A DNA stretch of 64,000 nt from an uncultured Propionibacteriaceae bacterium (GCA_937926975.1 CALBCJ010000010.1:1-64000); one strand, 5' to 3'; shown: positions 25,556-34,256, counted from the first letter of the stretch. Translations and numbers: made by a program. Notes: generated from the letters alone by a model not told the origin.

Positions 25556-26874
25556 GGGCGACGACCCCGCAGCCGCCGGCGCCGGTGCGCTCGGGAGGAG
25601 CGAGAGCGGCGCAGGGTCTGCCAGACCACGCGGGCGAGCACCACGGTGAAGACCAGCACCGCGATATTGCGAACCACCAGGACCCCGGTCGCGAGCAGGA
25701 GCCATCGCCCACCGTGGATCAGCGGCTCGTACAGAACCGGGTACACCAGCTGGGTGCCCAGGGTCAGCCCTAGCACCCAGAAGGTGAGGCTGCGCAGCTG
25801 CGACCACGTCGGGTGAGCCTGCTCGGCACCTGGGCGGCCGGCCACGACGAGCAGCGCCGCCAGCGGCCCGCCGAGCCAGATCATGTACTGCGGGCTGAAG
25901 GTCTTGTTGGTCACGATCATGACCAGCACCACCAGCAGCATCAGCAGCCCGGCGTCGACCAGGCTCCGCTCCCTGCGGGCCAGCCAGACCAGGTAGGCCG
26001 CCACCACAGCCACGACCCCGACCCCGGTGGCCACCGTGGCGGCGGTGAGCATCGCGGGCACCCCGGGACCGGCAATCTCGAAGGCCTGCCACCGGGACAG
26101 CTCGACCTGGTACGTGTGGGGGGACAGACCGCGGGCCAGCATCACCCCGGTGGCCCAGACCGACTCCACCTGCAGCCCCCGGCCGGACTGCCAGCTCAGG
26201 GGGGATACCAGCCGGCCCCAGCCGGCCCAGAGCAGGGAGGCTCCGGCCAGCAGCCCCCCGGCGCCCCAGAAGCCGGCGCTGGCACGCAGCCGGTCGCGGC
26301 GGTCGCCGCCGAGCAGGGCCGGCCAGAGCAGAGCCGGCCAGAGCTTGGTCGCGGCTCCCAGCCCGACCAGGGCTCCCGAGCCGACAGGCCGCTGGCGGGC
26401 CAGGAACAGCACCGCCAGTCCGCCCAGGACCGCCGGCACAAGGTCGAAGCGCATGTACGTGATGGGCCCCATCAGGGCCGTGAACAGGACCCAGAAGCCG
26501 AGGGCGAACCGGCGCCGCTCGCCGCCGCCGCGCCACAGGGCCACCGCGAAGGCCAGGTCCAGCAGCAGCATCGCGACCACGAAGACCCAGATGAATGCGT
26601 TCTTCGACGCCTCAGAAGGGTCAGCCCCGGTGATGCCCCGGGCCAGCAGGTACGGCACCGAGAGCAGCCAGACGACCGGAGTGGGGTACTCGACCAGGGT
26701 CTCGGCCGGGGTCCGCTGCCCGCTCCAGAGCTGGTGCAGCCGCTGCCAGTAGTAGACGACATCGCCCTGAGTGCTGAAGGAGAACAACCACCAGGCGCCG
26801 AAGATCACCAGCCGGGCCACGACCCAGACCAGGGCCGGAGTACGCCAGGACGGGCTAGGGGCAACGGTCGGCAC
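25552..26874 (-). CDS. GT87/DUF2029 family membrane glycosyltransferase (tandem paralogue)
   Basis: A 440-residue paralogue of the following gene, with the same GDVVYYW acidic loop, a shared LVEYPTP segment and the NKTFSPQYMIWLGGP block. About 11 membrane helices end in a very basic tail (SRSSRAHRRRRLRGRR). The GTG start has GAGGAG four bases upstream. The gene begins 37 nt downstream of tRNA-Arg with no terminator between, so one primary transcript may contain both. The pair looks like a local duplication that diverged. Confidence 0.82.
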   Translation of the reverse strand: MPTVAPSPSWRTPALVWVVARLVIFGAWWLFSFSTQGDVVYYWQRLHQLWSGQRTPAETLVEYPTPVVWLLSVPYLLARGITGADPSEASKNAFIWVFVVAMLLLDLAFAVALWRGGGERRRFALGFWVLFTALMGPITYMRFDLVPAVLGGLAVLFLARQRPVGSGALVGLGAATKLWPALLWPALLGGDRRDRLRASAGFWGAGGLLAGASLLWAGWGRLVSPLSWQSGRGLQVESVWATGVMLARGLSPHTYQVELSRWQAFEIAGPGVPAMLTAATVATGVGVVAVVAAYLVWLARRERSLVDAGLLMLLVVLVMIVTNKTFSPQYMIWLGGPLAALLVVAGRPGAEQAHPTWSQLRSLTFWVLGLTLGTQLVYPVLYEPLIHGGRWLLLATGVLVVRNIAVLVFTVVLARVVWQTLRRSRSSRAHRRRRLRGRRP

Positions 26875-26911
26875 GGGGCTCCTCGAGATGGCACTGGCGC
26901 GGGGAGTACAG

Positions 26912-26983
26912 CGCCCCCGGCAGGATTCGAACCTGCGCTCCCGCCTCCGGAGGGCGGTGCTCTATCCCCTGAGCTACGGGGGC
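26912..26983 (-). tRNA. tRNA-Arg (anticodon CCG)
   Basis: A 72-nt cloverleaf: acceptor GCCCCCG/CGGGGGC, anticodon loop CTCCGGA giving CCG for CGG codons, T-loop TTCGAAT, discriminator G. CCA is not encoded. In many actinobacteria a tRNA-Arg precedes argS-lysA. Here argS is missing and lysA follows divergently after about 280 nt. Confidence 0.93.
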
Positions 26984-27005
26984 CAGCGTGCTGGCGCCGG
27001 TGTGA

Positions 27006-27011
27006 ACCTTA
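27006..27011 (-). promoter_or_regulatory. Possible -10 element of tRNA-Arg
   Basis: TAAGGT on the minus strand, 22 nt before the tRNA 5' end. No convincing -35. The remaining 250 nt up to lysA hold nothing I recognise. Confidence 0.35.
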
Positions 27012-27261
27012 GCAAACATCGCGGTGGTGGTGCTCGCTGGTACGTCAGCTTATGGGGGCGATGTGCATTTCGCGTCCCGGCCGTCTCGTACCCCTGCGCC
27101 AGCCGCTCGGGTGAGGCTCTGGGCAGGGTCTCCGGGGTGTCTGCGGCCGGCGCGGGGCCCGCCGGCAGGGGGAGCCCGTCGGCCAACCGGCCCGGCCGGT
27201 GCGGATCCAGATCCCGTTGCGGTCGCGGCGGGCCGAGTCTGACCTGGCAGAGTTCTCCCTT

Positions 27262-28674
27262 ATGAGCCACACTCACGTCGCCGGGTCCCTGCACGCCGAC
27301 GCGATCACCGTCAAGCCGCAGTGGCTGCAGCGTCCCGACGACGTCAACGCCCTCGACCAGCGGCTCTGGTCGGTGAACGTGAGCCGGGCGGGCAGCGGGG
27401 TCCTGGAGCTGGCCGGCCTGGGGGTCGACGCCCTGGTCGAGCGGACCGGCACCCCTGTGTACGCGGTCGACGAGGACGACTTCCGGCGCCGGGCCCGGGC
27501 CTTCCGGGACGCCTTCGCCGGCTGGGACATCTTCTACGCCGGGAAGTCGTTTCTGACGACCCGGGTCGCCGGCTGGATCGCCGAGGAAGGACTCTGCCTT
27601 GACGTCTGCAGCGGCAACGAGCTGGCGGTGGCGCTGCGGGGTGGGATGGACCCGGCCCGGATCGGGATGCACGGCAACAACAAGAGCAGCGACGAGCTGC
27701 GCTACGGGATCGAGTCCGGGGTGGGGCGGATCATCGTCGACTCGCTGGACGAGATCGACCGCCTGGAGCGGATCCTGGACGAGGTGGGCAGGACCGTACC
27801 GGTCCTGGTGCGGGTGACCACCGGTGTCGAGGCGCACACCCACGAGTACATCGCGACCGCCCACGAGGACCAGAAGTTCGGCTTCTCGATCCTGGGCGGG
27901 CAGGCCCTGATGGCCCTCGTACGGTGCCAGCACAGCCCCCGGCTCCAGCTGCGCGGGATCCACTCCCACATCGGCAGCCAGATCTTCGACACCGGGGCCT
28001 TCGAGGTCGCGGCCCGGCGCACGATGCGCCTGATGAGCCAGTTCCGCCAGGCCACCGGGACCGACCTGCCTGAGCTTGACCTCGGCGGCGGCTTCGGGAT
28101 CGCGTACACCAGTGACGACACCCCGTCCACGCCCGACCGGCTGTCGGCCAGCCTGCGCGAGATCGTCGAGCACGAGCGGCGCGGCTACGGCCTGGCCGAG
28201 CCTCGGTACTCGATCGAGCCCGGCCGGGCCATCAGCGGCCCGGCTGCGATGGCGGTCTACACCGTCGGCACGGTCAAGGTGGTTGACCTCGAGGGCGGCG
28301 CCCAGCGGGTCTACGTCAGCGTCGACGGCGGGATGAGCGACAACATCCGCCCCGCCCTGTACGCCGCGGAGTACTCGGCGGTCCTGGCGAACCGGGCCTC
28401 GAGCGCCGGGCCGGTGCTGTGCCGGGTGGTCGGCAAGCACTGCGAGGGCGGCGACATCCTGGTCCGCGACGTCTACCTGCCGAGCGACATCCGTCCCGGA
28501 GACCTGGTCGCGGTCCCGTCCTCCGGCGCGTACTCGCGGGCGATGGCCTCGAACTACAACATGACCACCAAGGCGCCGGTGGTCTCGGTCCGCGACGCTC
28601 AGCTGACCACCCTGCTGCGACGGGAGACCCTGGAGGACCTGCTGGCCCTCGACCAGGGCTGGGCCGCGACGTAG
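27262..28674 (+). CDS. lysA: Diaminopimelate decarboxylase
   Basis: A 470-residue PLP enzyme that makes L-lysine from meso-diaminopimelate. The PLP lysine is K95 in FYAGKSF. The HSHIGSQIF and GGGFGIAY motifs bind the cofactor, EPGR (near 318) contacts its phosphate, and the catalytic Cys lies in HCEGGDILV. The ATG at 27262 was chosen because the upstream frame has no homology. A CAGAGT hexamer eight bases before it may be a leaderless -10. It heads the lysA-epimerase-hom-thrH run of aspartate-pathway genes. Confidence 0.95.
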   Translation: MSHTHVAGSLHADAITVKPQWLQRPDDVNALDQRLWSVNVSRAGSGVLELAGLGVDALVERTGTPVYAVDEDDFRRRARAFRDAFAGWDIFYAGKSFLTTRVAGWIAEEGLCLDVCSGNELAVALRGGMDPARIGMHGNNKSSDELRYGIESGVGRIIVDSLDEIDRLERILDEVGRTVPVLVRVTTGVEAHTHEYIATAHEDQKFGFSILGGQALMALVRCQHSPRLQLRGIHSHIGSQIFDTGAFEVAARRTMRLMSQFRQATGTDLPELDLGGGFGIAYTSDDTPSTPDRLSASLREIVEHERRGYGLAEPRYSIEPGRAISGPAAMAVYTVGTVKVVDLEGGAQRVYVSVDGGMSDNIRPALYAAEYSAVLANRASSAGPVLCRVVGKHCEGGDILVRDVYLPSDIRPGDLVAVPSSGAYSRAMASNYNMTTKAPVVSVRDAQLTTLLRRETLEDLLALDQGWAAT

Positions 28675-28677
28675 GGT
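28672..28677 (+). promoter_or_regulatory. -10-like element overlapping the lysA stop
   Basis: TAGGGT, with TAG being the lysA stop, lies exactly six bases before the epimerase ATG. It may give a leaderless internal transcript, but the stop codon itself forces half the match. Confidence 0.3.
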
Positions 28678-28683
28678 GGCAGG

Positions 28684-29616
28684 ATGCGGATCCTGGTCAT
28701 CGGCGGCACTGGGCACATCGGCACCTACCTGGTTCCGCGGCTGGTCCGCTCCGGGCACCAGGTCGGCGTCCTGACCCGGGGAGAGCGCCGCCCGTACCGG
28801 GATGATGAGGCCTGGGGCGATGTCGAGATGATCACCTGCGACCGGTCCCGGGCCGAGGCAGACGGCGGCTTCGGGGCACTGGTCGCCCAGTGGCGGCCCG
28901 AGGCTGTCCACGACCTGACCTGCTTCACCGTGGCCCAGGCCCGCCAGCTCACCGACGCCCTGGACGGGCAGCTGCTGGTGCAGACCGGCAGCATCTGGTC
29001 CTGGGGGCCGAGCGAGGTGGTGCCCACCACCGAGCAGTCGCCGCGGTACCCGACCGACGAGTACGGCACAAACAAGGCCGCGGTCCAGGACTTCCTGCTT
29101 GGTGAGCAGCAGCGGGTCCGCGCCGCTGTGGTGCACCCCGGCCACATCAGCGGGCCGGGCTGGGTGGCCGTCAACCCGGCCGGGAACCTCGACCTGGAGG
29201 TCTACCGGTCGCTGCGCCGGGACGGCTCGGTGACCCTGCCCGAGCGTGGGCTGGGGATGCTGCAGCACGTGCACGCCGATGACGTCGCCCGGCTCCACCA
29301 GAGGGTCATGGACCAGCCCGGGGCCAGCGTCGGCGAGGCCTTCAACGCGGTCTGCGAGCAGTCGCTGACGCTGCGCGGCTACGCCGGTCTGCTGGCGGCC
29401 CGGGCAGGGCACGAGCTGCGGGCCCGGTACCTGCCCTGGGACGACTTCGCGGCCGAGGCCGGCGAGCACGCTGCCGCGACCGCGGAGCACATCGGGCGCT
29501 CGCCGCACCACTCGATGGCCAAGGCCCGTGAGCTGCTCGGCTTCGTGCCCCAGTACACGGCGCCGCAGACCGTGTTGGCGGCCTTCGACGCGCTGGTCGC
29601 GTCCCAGACCGTGTGA
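28684..29616 (+). CDS. NAD-dependent epimerase/dehydratase family protein
   Basis: A 310-residue extended-SDR protein. It has the Rossmann motif GGTGHIGTYL at the N-terminus, TGSIWSWG (the Ser position) and the YGTNK catalytic Tyr-Lys pair near residue 125. The substrate is likely a nucleotide sugar or related compound, but specificity cannot be read. It begins nine bases after lysA and precedes hom by 40 bases. It is not part of the usual lysA-hom order in mycobacteria, so it is an insertion into the amino acid cluster. Confidence 0.82.
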   Translation: MRILVIGGTGHIGTYLVPRLVRSGHQVGVLTRGERRPYRDDEAWGDVEMITCDRSRAEADGGFGALVAQWRPEAVHDLTCFTVAQARQLTDALDGQLLVQTGSIWSWGPSEVVPTTEQSPRYPTDEYGTNKAAVQDFLLGEQQRVRAAVVHPGHISGPGWVAVNPAGNLDLEVYRSLRRDGSVTLPERGLGMLQHVHADDVARLHQRVMDQPGASVGEAFNAVCEQSLTLRGYAGLLAARAGHELRARYLPWDDFAAEAGEHAAATAEHIGRSPHHSMAKARELLGFVPQYTAPQTVLAAFDALVASQTV

Positions 29617-29656
29617 GTCGCCGTACGGGCGGCGCCGGGTGCGCCAAGATAACCCT

Positions 29657-30958
29657 GTGGGAAATGATGCCAAGCCGGTGAGGGTGGCCCTGCTGGGCTG
29701 CGGTGTGGTCGGCTCGCAGGTTGCTCGGCTGCTGCTGGAGACCGGAGCCGACCTCGAGGCCCGGACCGGTGCCCCGGTCGAGCTGGTCGGGATCGGCGTG
29801 CGCCACCTGGACACCGAGCGTGAGGGGATCGACCGGTCCCTGCTCACCGACGACGCCCAGGCCCTGGTCCGCAGCGGGGTCGATGTGGTGATCGAGGTGA
29901 TCGGGGGCCTGGAGCCGGCCCGAAGCCTGCTGCTGGCCGCGATCGACTCTGGTGCCTCGGTGGTGACCGCCAACAAGGCGCTGCTGGCGGCGCACGGGCC
30001 CGAGCTGTACGCGGCTGCGGAGCGGGCCGGGGTGGACCTCTACTTCGAGGCCGCCGTAGCCGGGGCGATCCCGATCGTCCGACCGCTGCGGGAGTCGCTG
30101 GTCGGCGACGAGATCACCCGGGTGATGGGGATCGTCAACGGCACCACCAACTACATCCTGGACCAGATGGCCACCCAGGGCGTGTCCTTCTCCGAGGCCC
30201 TGGTTGAGGCCCAGCAGCTGGGCTACGCGGAGGCCGACCCGACCGCTGACGTCGAGGGCTACGACGCCGCCGCCAAGGCCTCGATCCTGGCCAGCCTGGC
30301 CTTCCACACGGAGGTCCGCGGGTCCGATGTGCACCGGGAGGGGATCACCACCTTGACCCGGGAGGACATGGAGGCCGCCGAGCGCCTCGGCTGCGTGGTC
30401 AAGCTGCTGGCGGTGGCGACCGTGGCGGGCGACCAGGAGGAGCTGGTCTCGGTCCGGGTGCACCCGGCCATGGTGCCGGCCAGCCACCCACTGGCCTCGG
30501 TCCGGGGCGCCTACAACGCGATCTTCGTCGAGTCCCGCAACGCGGGCCAGCTGATGTTCCTCGGCCCCGGCGCCGGCGGGCAGCCAACCGCCTCGGCGGT
30601 GATGGGAGACCTGGTGACCGTGGCCCGCAACCGGGTCCGGGGCACCCACGGGCCGGCGATGTCGACCTACCGGCGTCGCGGGGTGGCGCCGATCGAGGAG
30701 GCCACGACCTCGTACTACCTGAGCCTGGTGGTGAAGGACCAGCCCGGGGTGCTGGCCCGGATCGCCGCGGTCTTTGCCAAGCACGAGGTCTCGATCCTCG
30801 CCGTCCGCCAGGAGCAGGTCAGCGAGGAGGAAGGAGCCCGGCTAGGGATCATGACCCACCTGGCCAAGGACGCCCAGGTCGGCGACACGGTGGCCGAGCT
30901 GAAGAGCTCGGCGTCGGTGCTGGGACGGATTCGGACGATGCGGGTGGAAGGGCAGTGA
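29657..30958 (+). CDS. hom: Homoserine dehydrogenase
   Basis: A 433-residue enzyme that reduces aspartate semialdehyde to homoserine with NAD(P)H. Seen are LLGCGVVGS (cofactor), SVVTANKALLAAHG, the substrate loop GIVNGTTNYIL, and from about residue 350 an ACT domain (VKDQPGVLARIAAVF), the site of threonine feedback inhibition. The GTG at 29657 is the start; the frame upstream is a shadow of the epimerase. The stop overlaps the thrH start (GTGA), so homoserine production and ThrH are co-translated. Confidence 0.95.
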   Translation: MGNDAKPVRVALLGCGVVGSQVARLLLETGADLEARTGAPVELVGIGVRHLDTEREGIDRSLLTDDAQALVRSGVDVVIEVIGGLEPARSLLLAAIDSGASVVTANKALLAAHGPELYAAAERAGVDLYFEAAVAGAIPIVRPLRESLVGDEITRVMGIVNGTTNYILDQMATQGVSFSEALVEAQQLGYAEADPTADVEGYDAAAKASILASLAFHTEVRGSDVHREGITTLTREDMEAAERLGCVVKLLAVATVAGDQEELVSVRVHPAMVPASHPLASVRGAYNAIFVESRNAGQLMFLGPGAGGQPTASAVMGDLVTVARNRVRGTHGPAMSTYRRRGVAPIEEATTSYYLSLVVKDQPGVLARIAAVFAKHEVSILAVRQEQVSEEEGARLGIMTHLAKDAQVGDTVAELKSSASVLGRIRTMRVEGQ

Positions 30959-31590
30959 GCGAGGACCTGCGCCCGGAGATGGTCTGCCTGGACCTGGAGG
31001 GGGTCCTGGTTCCCGAGATCTGGATCTCGGTGGCCGAGCGGACCCAGGTCCCCGAGCTGCAGCGGACCACCCGGGACGAGCCAGACTACGACGTGCTGAT
31101 GCGCTACCGGCTGGACCTGCTGGAGCGCCACGGGCTCGGCCTGCCCGATGTCACCGAGGTGATTGCGGGGCTGGACCCGCTGCCCGGAGCACTCGAGATG
31201 CTGAGCTGGCTGAGGGAGTCGTTCAGTGCGGTGGTGATCCTGTCCGACACCTTCGCTGAGTTCGCCCACCCGCTGATGCGCAAGCTCGGCTTCCCGGCGA
31301 TCTTCTGCCACAGCCTGGTGGTCGCTGACGACGGCCGGATCACCGGCTACCGGCTGCGGATGGCGGACCAGAAGCGGGCCGCGGTGGAGGCCTTCCAGAG
31401 CCTGGGGATGCGGGTGCTGGCCGCGGGGGACTCGTACAACGACACCAGCATGCTGCTAGCCGCCGACGCCGGTGTGCTGTTCGACCCGCCCAGGAGCGTC
31501 GTGGCTGAGTTCGCTGACCGGCTACCGGTGTGCTACGGCTACGACCAGCTCCGCAAGCAGCTGCGCCAGGCCTCACTGAGGCTGGCCTGA
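30955..31590 (+). CDS. thrH: ThrH-type phosphoserine phosphatase/homoserine phosphotransferase
   Basis: A 211-residue HAD-superfamily protein very close to Pseudomonas ThrH. Motif I is DLEGVLVPEIW (nucleophile D13; the general acid position is E15, as in ThrH rather than the usual DxD), then YDVLMRYRL, motif II LSDTFAEF and motif III GDSYNDTSML. ThrH moves phosphate from phosphoserine to homoserine, bypassing ThrB, and also hydrolyses phosphoserine. It sits where actinobacteria normally have thrC and thrB, translationally coupled to hom, which strongly supports the threonine role. A serine-pathway (SerB) role is the alternative. Confidence 0.88.
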   Translation: MSEDLRPEMVCLDLEGVLVPEIWISVAERTQVPELQRTTRDEPDYDVLMRYRLDLLERHGLGLPDVTEVIAGLDPLPGALEMLSWLRESFSAVVILSDTFAEFAHPLMRKLGFPAIFCHSLVVADDGRITGYRLRMADQKRAAVEAFQSLGMRVLAAGDSYNDTSMLLAADAGVLFDPPRSVVAEFADRLPVCYGYDQLRKQLRQASLRLA

Positions 31591-31615
31591 CCCGTCGTAC
31601 AGCCGGCGCCGGCCG

Positions 31616-32050
31616 CTACCGGCCGGCCAGCTGCTGGTAGCCGGTCTCGCTGGAGTCCCGCAGGAGCTGGACGCAGCGGGCCGCCTCGTCAGTCTCGCCG
31701 ATCCGGTCGGCCGCGGTGGCCAGGGCCCACAGGGCCCGCAGGAAGCCCCGGTTGGGCTGGTGCTCCCACGGGACCGGGCCCGAGCCCCGCCAGCCGTTGC
31801 GCCGCAGCGCGTCCAGACCGCGGTGGTACCCGGTCCGGGCATAGGCGTACGCGGTGATCTCCGCGTCGGCAGTGCCGCGAGCCAGCTCCTGCTCGGCCAG
31901 CACTGCCCAGGCCAGGCACGAGGACGGCTGGCGCCGGGCCGCTGCGGCGGCCTCGGAAGCGGTCAGTGCCAGGTCAGCTCCGTCATCGGGGAGCAGGGTG
32001 GGGGCCGCCTGGTCGGCCAGCAGGTTGCGTCGGGGCTCAGGCAGAGTCAT
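31616..32050 (-). CDS. DUF3151 family protein
   Basis: A 144-residue soluble protein, helical and TPR-like, with the family core YARTGYHRGLDALRRNGWRG followed by PVPWEHQPNRGFLRALWAL and GETDEAARC. It is conserved across actinobacteria with no known function. The ATG at 32050 is preceded by TATCCT with a seven-base gap, favouring it over a GTG at 32077. It lies convergent to thrH (25-nt gap) and divergent from rho. Confidence 0.85.
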   Translation of the reverse strand: MTLPEPRRNLLADQAAPTLLPDDGADLALTASEAAAAARRQPSSCLAWAVLAEQELARGTADAEITAYAYARTGYHRGLDALRRNGWRGSGPVPWEHQPNRGFLRALWALATAADRIGETDEAARCVQLLRDSSETGYQQLAGR

Positions 32051-32057
32051 GGCCGCG

Positions 32058-32063
32058 AGGATA
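32058..32063 (-). promoter_or_regulatory. -10 element of a probable leaderless promoter (DUF3151 gene)
   Basis: TATCCT on the minus strand, seven bases before the ATG at 32050. Confidence 0.5.
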
Positions 32064-32114
32064 GCCGTGCTGGCCACCGGGTCGCGCCGCTAGGACCTGC
32101 CTCGGGTCCGGTGC

Positions 32115-32286
32115 TACATTAGATGTCGTTGCGGAGGCTCTCTCTGCGAAAACGCTTCACAGGTCAAGCGCGGCAGCTGCCGAACAGACATCATGCGACG
32201 TCCGGACCTGAAGGATGTTCCAACGCCCGGGTGAGTGTGCCGCACGCCTGCGGCCGCGCCCGGGCCGTCACGACGGAAGGAAGTCC
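32115..32286 (+). promoter_or_regulatory. rho promoter region and structured leader
   Basis: An extended -10 (TG-C-TACATT, hexamer at 32115-32120) would start a leader of about 160 nt. It contains a 12-base palindrome CGGCAGCTGCCG (32170-32181) and a nested hairpin: outer stem GCCCGGG 32225-32231 with 32259-32265, inner stem GCCGCA 32239-32244 with 32249-32254. The hairpin ends just before the GGAAGGAAG ribosome site. Rho is autoregulated by attenuation in Escherichia coli, and the leader here may do something similar. Confidence 0.45.
32193..32234 (+). CDS. Possible upstream ORF in the rho leader
   Basis: ATG plus 12 codons (MRRPDLKDVPTPG) and a TGA. The last codons lie in the 5' arm of the outer hairpin, so a ribosome on this ORF would keep the hairpin open. 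No strong ribosome site precedes it. This is sequence observation plus inference; no homologue is known to me. Confidence 0.3.
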   Translation: MRRPDLKDVPTPG

Positions 32287-34134
32287 GTGACCGACACCAC
32301 CACGCCGACCAAGGGCCTGGACGCCATGCTGCTGTCGGAGCTGAAGCAGCTGGCCAGCTCGATCGGCCTGAAGGGTACGACCGGGATGCGCAAGGGCGAC
32401 CTGGTGAACGCGATCCGTGCCGCGCAGCAGCCGGCCAGGGCTGCGGCGGCCCCGACGGACGGCGCGACCAGCGAGGCCCAGCCGTCCCGGGAGCCCCGTC
32501 AGCGCCGGGAAGCGAAGCGGTCGGCCGGAGCGCCGGCCGACCAGCCGACGCTCACCGAGGCCCCGGCCACCGCCTCGGTCGAGACCAGCGCGCCTGCTGC
32601 GTCGGGTGACGCGGCCCAGGCCGGGTCCCGTGAGCCAGCCGCGGCGCCAGACCCTCAGCCGAGCCGGCAGCCGTCACAGGGCAGCGACCAGCCTGCCCAG
32701 GGCAGTGAGTCGTCGACCGCGGACGAGGTGGGCGCCCGCCTGGCGGCGCTCGGCCTGGAGGGCGGCGACCCCGAGCGCCGCACGCGTCGGCAGCGCAACC
32801 GGGACCGGGGCGACGCCGAGGCGGGCGACAGCCGTTCTGACCAGGCCGAGGCCGAGGAGCGGGCGCCGCAGCCCCGTACCGACAACGAGGACGAGGGTGG
32901 CGGCCGCCGCGGCCGCCGGCGGCGGAACCGGGACCGGCAGAACCGTCGGCAGCGCGGTGGGCAAGGGGCCATCGACCGCTATGACGCCGAGCCGACCGTC
33001 AACGAGGGCGACGTCCTGGTGCCGGTGCGCGGGATCCTCGACGTGCTGGACAACTACGCCTTTGTCCGGACCTCCGGCTACCTGCCCGGCCCCGAGGACG
33101 CCTATGTCTCGCTGTCGATGGTGCGCCGCTTCGGGCTGCGCAAGGGCGATGTGGTCACCGGCCAGATCCGTCAGCCTCGGGAGGGTGAGCGCAAGGAGAA
33201 GTTCAACCCGCTGGTGGCCCTGGAGACCGTCAACGGCGGCGGGCCAGAGGCGGCCCGCAGCCGCCCGGAGTTCAACAAGCTGACCCCCCTGTACCCGCAG
33301 GAGCGGCTGAAGCTCGAGACCTCTGCGGTCAGCATGATCGGGCGGATCGTCGACCTGGTGGCCCCGATCGGCAAGGGCCAGCGAGGGCTGATCGTGTCGC
33401 CTCCGAAGGCTGGCAAGACAATGATCATGCAGTCGATCGCGAACGCCATCACCGCCAACAACCCCGAGGTGCACCTGATGGTGGTGCTGGTGGACGAGCG
33501 CCCCGAGGAGGTCACCGACTTCGAGCGGACGGTCTCCGGCGAGGTGATCGCGTCGACCTTCGACCGGCCTGCCGATGACCACACCACGATCTCTGAGCTG
33601 GCCATCGAGCGGGCCAAGCGGCTGGTGGAGGCGGGCAAGGACGTCGTGGTGCTGCTGGACGGCATCACCCGCCTGGGGCGGGCGTACAACCTGGCTGCCC
33701 CGGCCTCGGGGCGGATCCTGTCTGGTGGTGTCGACTCGGCCGCGCTGTACCCGCCGAAGAAGTTCTTCGGGGCGGCCCGCAACATCGAGGACGGCGGCTC
33801 GCTGACGATTCTGGCCACGGCCCTGATCGAGACCGGCTCCAAGATGGACGACGTCATCTTCGAGGAGTTCAAGGGGACGGGCAACATGGAGCTGCGGCTG
33901 CGCCGGGACCTGGCCGACAAGCGGATCTTCCCGGCGATCGACGTGGACGCCTCCGGCACCCGGCGCGAGGAGCTGCTGCTGGGCCGCGAGGAGCTGGCGA
34001 TCATCTGGAAGCTGCGGCGGGTGCTGTCAGGGATGGAGACCACCGCAGCGGTGGAGATGCTGCTCAAGCAGATGCGCAAGACCAGCTCGAACCGCGAGTT
34101 CCTGGTCCAGATCAGCCGGACCACGCCGAGCTAG
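32287..34134 (+). CDS. rho: Transcription termination factor Rho
   Basis: A 615-residue Rho, an RNA-dependent ATPase hexamer that ends transcription. It has the Rho-N helical domain ([20 protein letters not shown]), then a roughly 200-residue insertion rich in Arg, Glu, Asp, Gly and Gln (about 50-235) typical of actinobacterial Rho, the cold-shock-like RNA-binding domain ([20 protein letters not shown]), and the RecA-like motor with Walker A PPKAGKT (near 375) and [14 protein letters not shown]. The GTG at 32287 follows GGAAGGAAG; the frame upstream is leader. Confidence 0.96.
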   Translation: MTDTTTPTKGLDAMLLSELKQLASSIGLKGTTGMRKGDLVNAIRAAQQPARAAAAPTDGATSEAQPSREPRQRREAKRSAGAPADQPTLTEAPATASVETSAPAASGDAAQAGSREPAAAPDPQPSRQPSQGSDQPAQGSESSTADEVGARLAALGLEGGDPERRTRRQRNRDRGDAEAGDSRSDQAEAEERAPQPRTDNEDEGGGRRGRRRRNRDRQNRRQRGGQGAIDRYDAEPTVNEGDVLVPVRGILDVLDNYAFVRTSGYLPGPEDAYVSLSMVRRFGLRKGDVVTGQIRQPREGERKEKFNPLVALETVNGGGPEAARSRPEFNKLTPLYPQERLKLETSAVSMIGRIVDLVAPIGKGQRGLIVSPPKAGKTMIMQSIANAITANNPEVHLMVVLVDERPEEVTDFERTVSGEVIASTFDRPADDHTTISELAIERAKRLVEAGKDVVVLLDGITRLGRAYNLAAPASGRILSGGVDSAALYPPKKFFGAARNIEDGGSLTILATALIETGSKMDDVIFEEFKGTGNMELRLRRDLADKRIFPAIDVDASGTRREELLLGREELAIIWKLRRVLSGMETTAAVEMLLKQMRKTSSNREFLVQISRTTPS

Positions 34135-34143
34135 GCCATGATT

Positions 34144-34172
34144 TTGGCCCGCCGCTGGCGGTACGGAATAAT
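34144..34172 (+). promoter_or_regulatory. Housekeeping promoter of rpmE
   Basis: TTGGCC (34144-34149), a 17-base spacer and AATAAT (34167-34172). It lies 9 bases after the rho stop. Confidence 0.5.
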
Positions 34173-34190
34173 CAGACGGCGGTCCCGGTT
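34165..34190 (+). promoter_or_regulatory. SigR-type promoter of rpmE
   Basis: GGAAT (34165-34169), an 18-base spacer and GTT (34188-34190) equal the SigR consensus. The -35 overlaps the -10 of the housekeeping promoter. In Streptomyces coelicolor rpmE is a published SigR target, which supports the call. Confidence 0.65.
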
Positions 34191-34256
34191 CACGCCCGGT
34201 CGGCCAGTTCCGGCCCACCGTATGAGGCGACCCGGGAAGTACACGAGGAGAGCATC

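Noticed and set aside
27012..27261. Lysine riboswitch upstream of lysA
   Set aside because: None of the conserved lysine-riboswitch core is recognisable, and this class is not expected before actinobacterial lysA.
26974..29976. 1000-residue minus-strand frame opposite lysA and the epimerase
   Set aside because: Shadow of two well-conserved genes; no domain or ribosome site.
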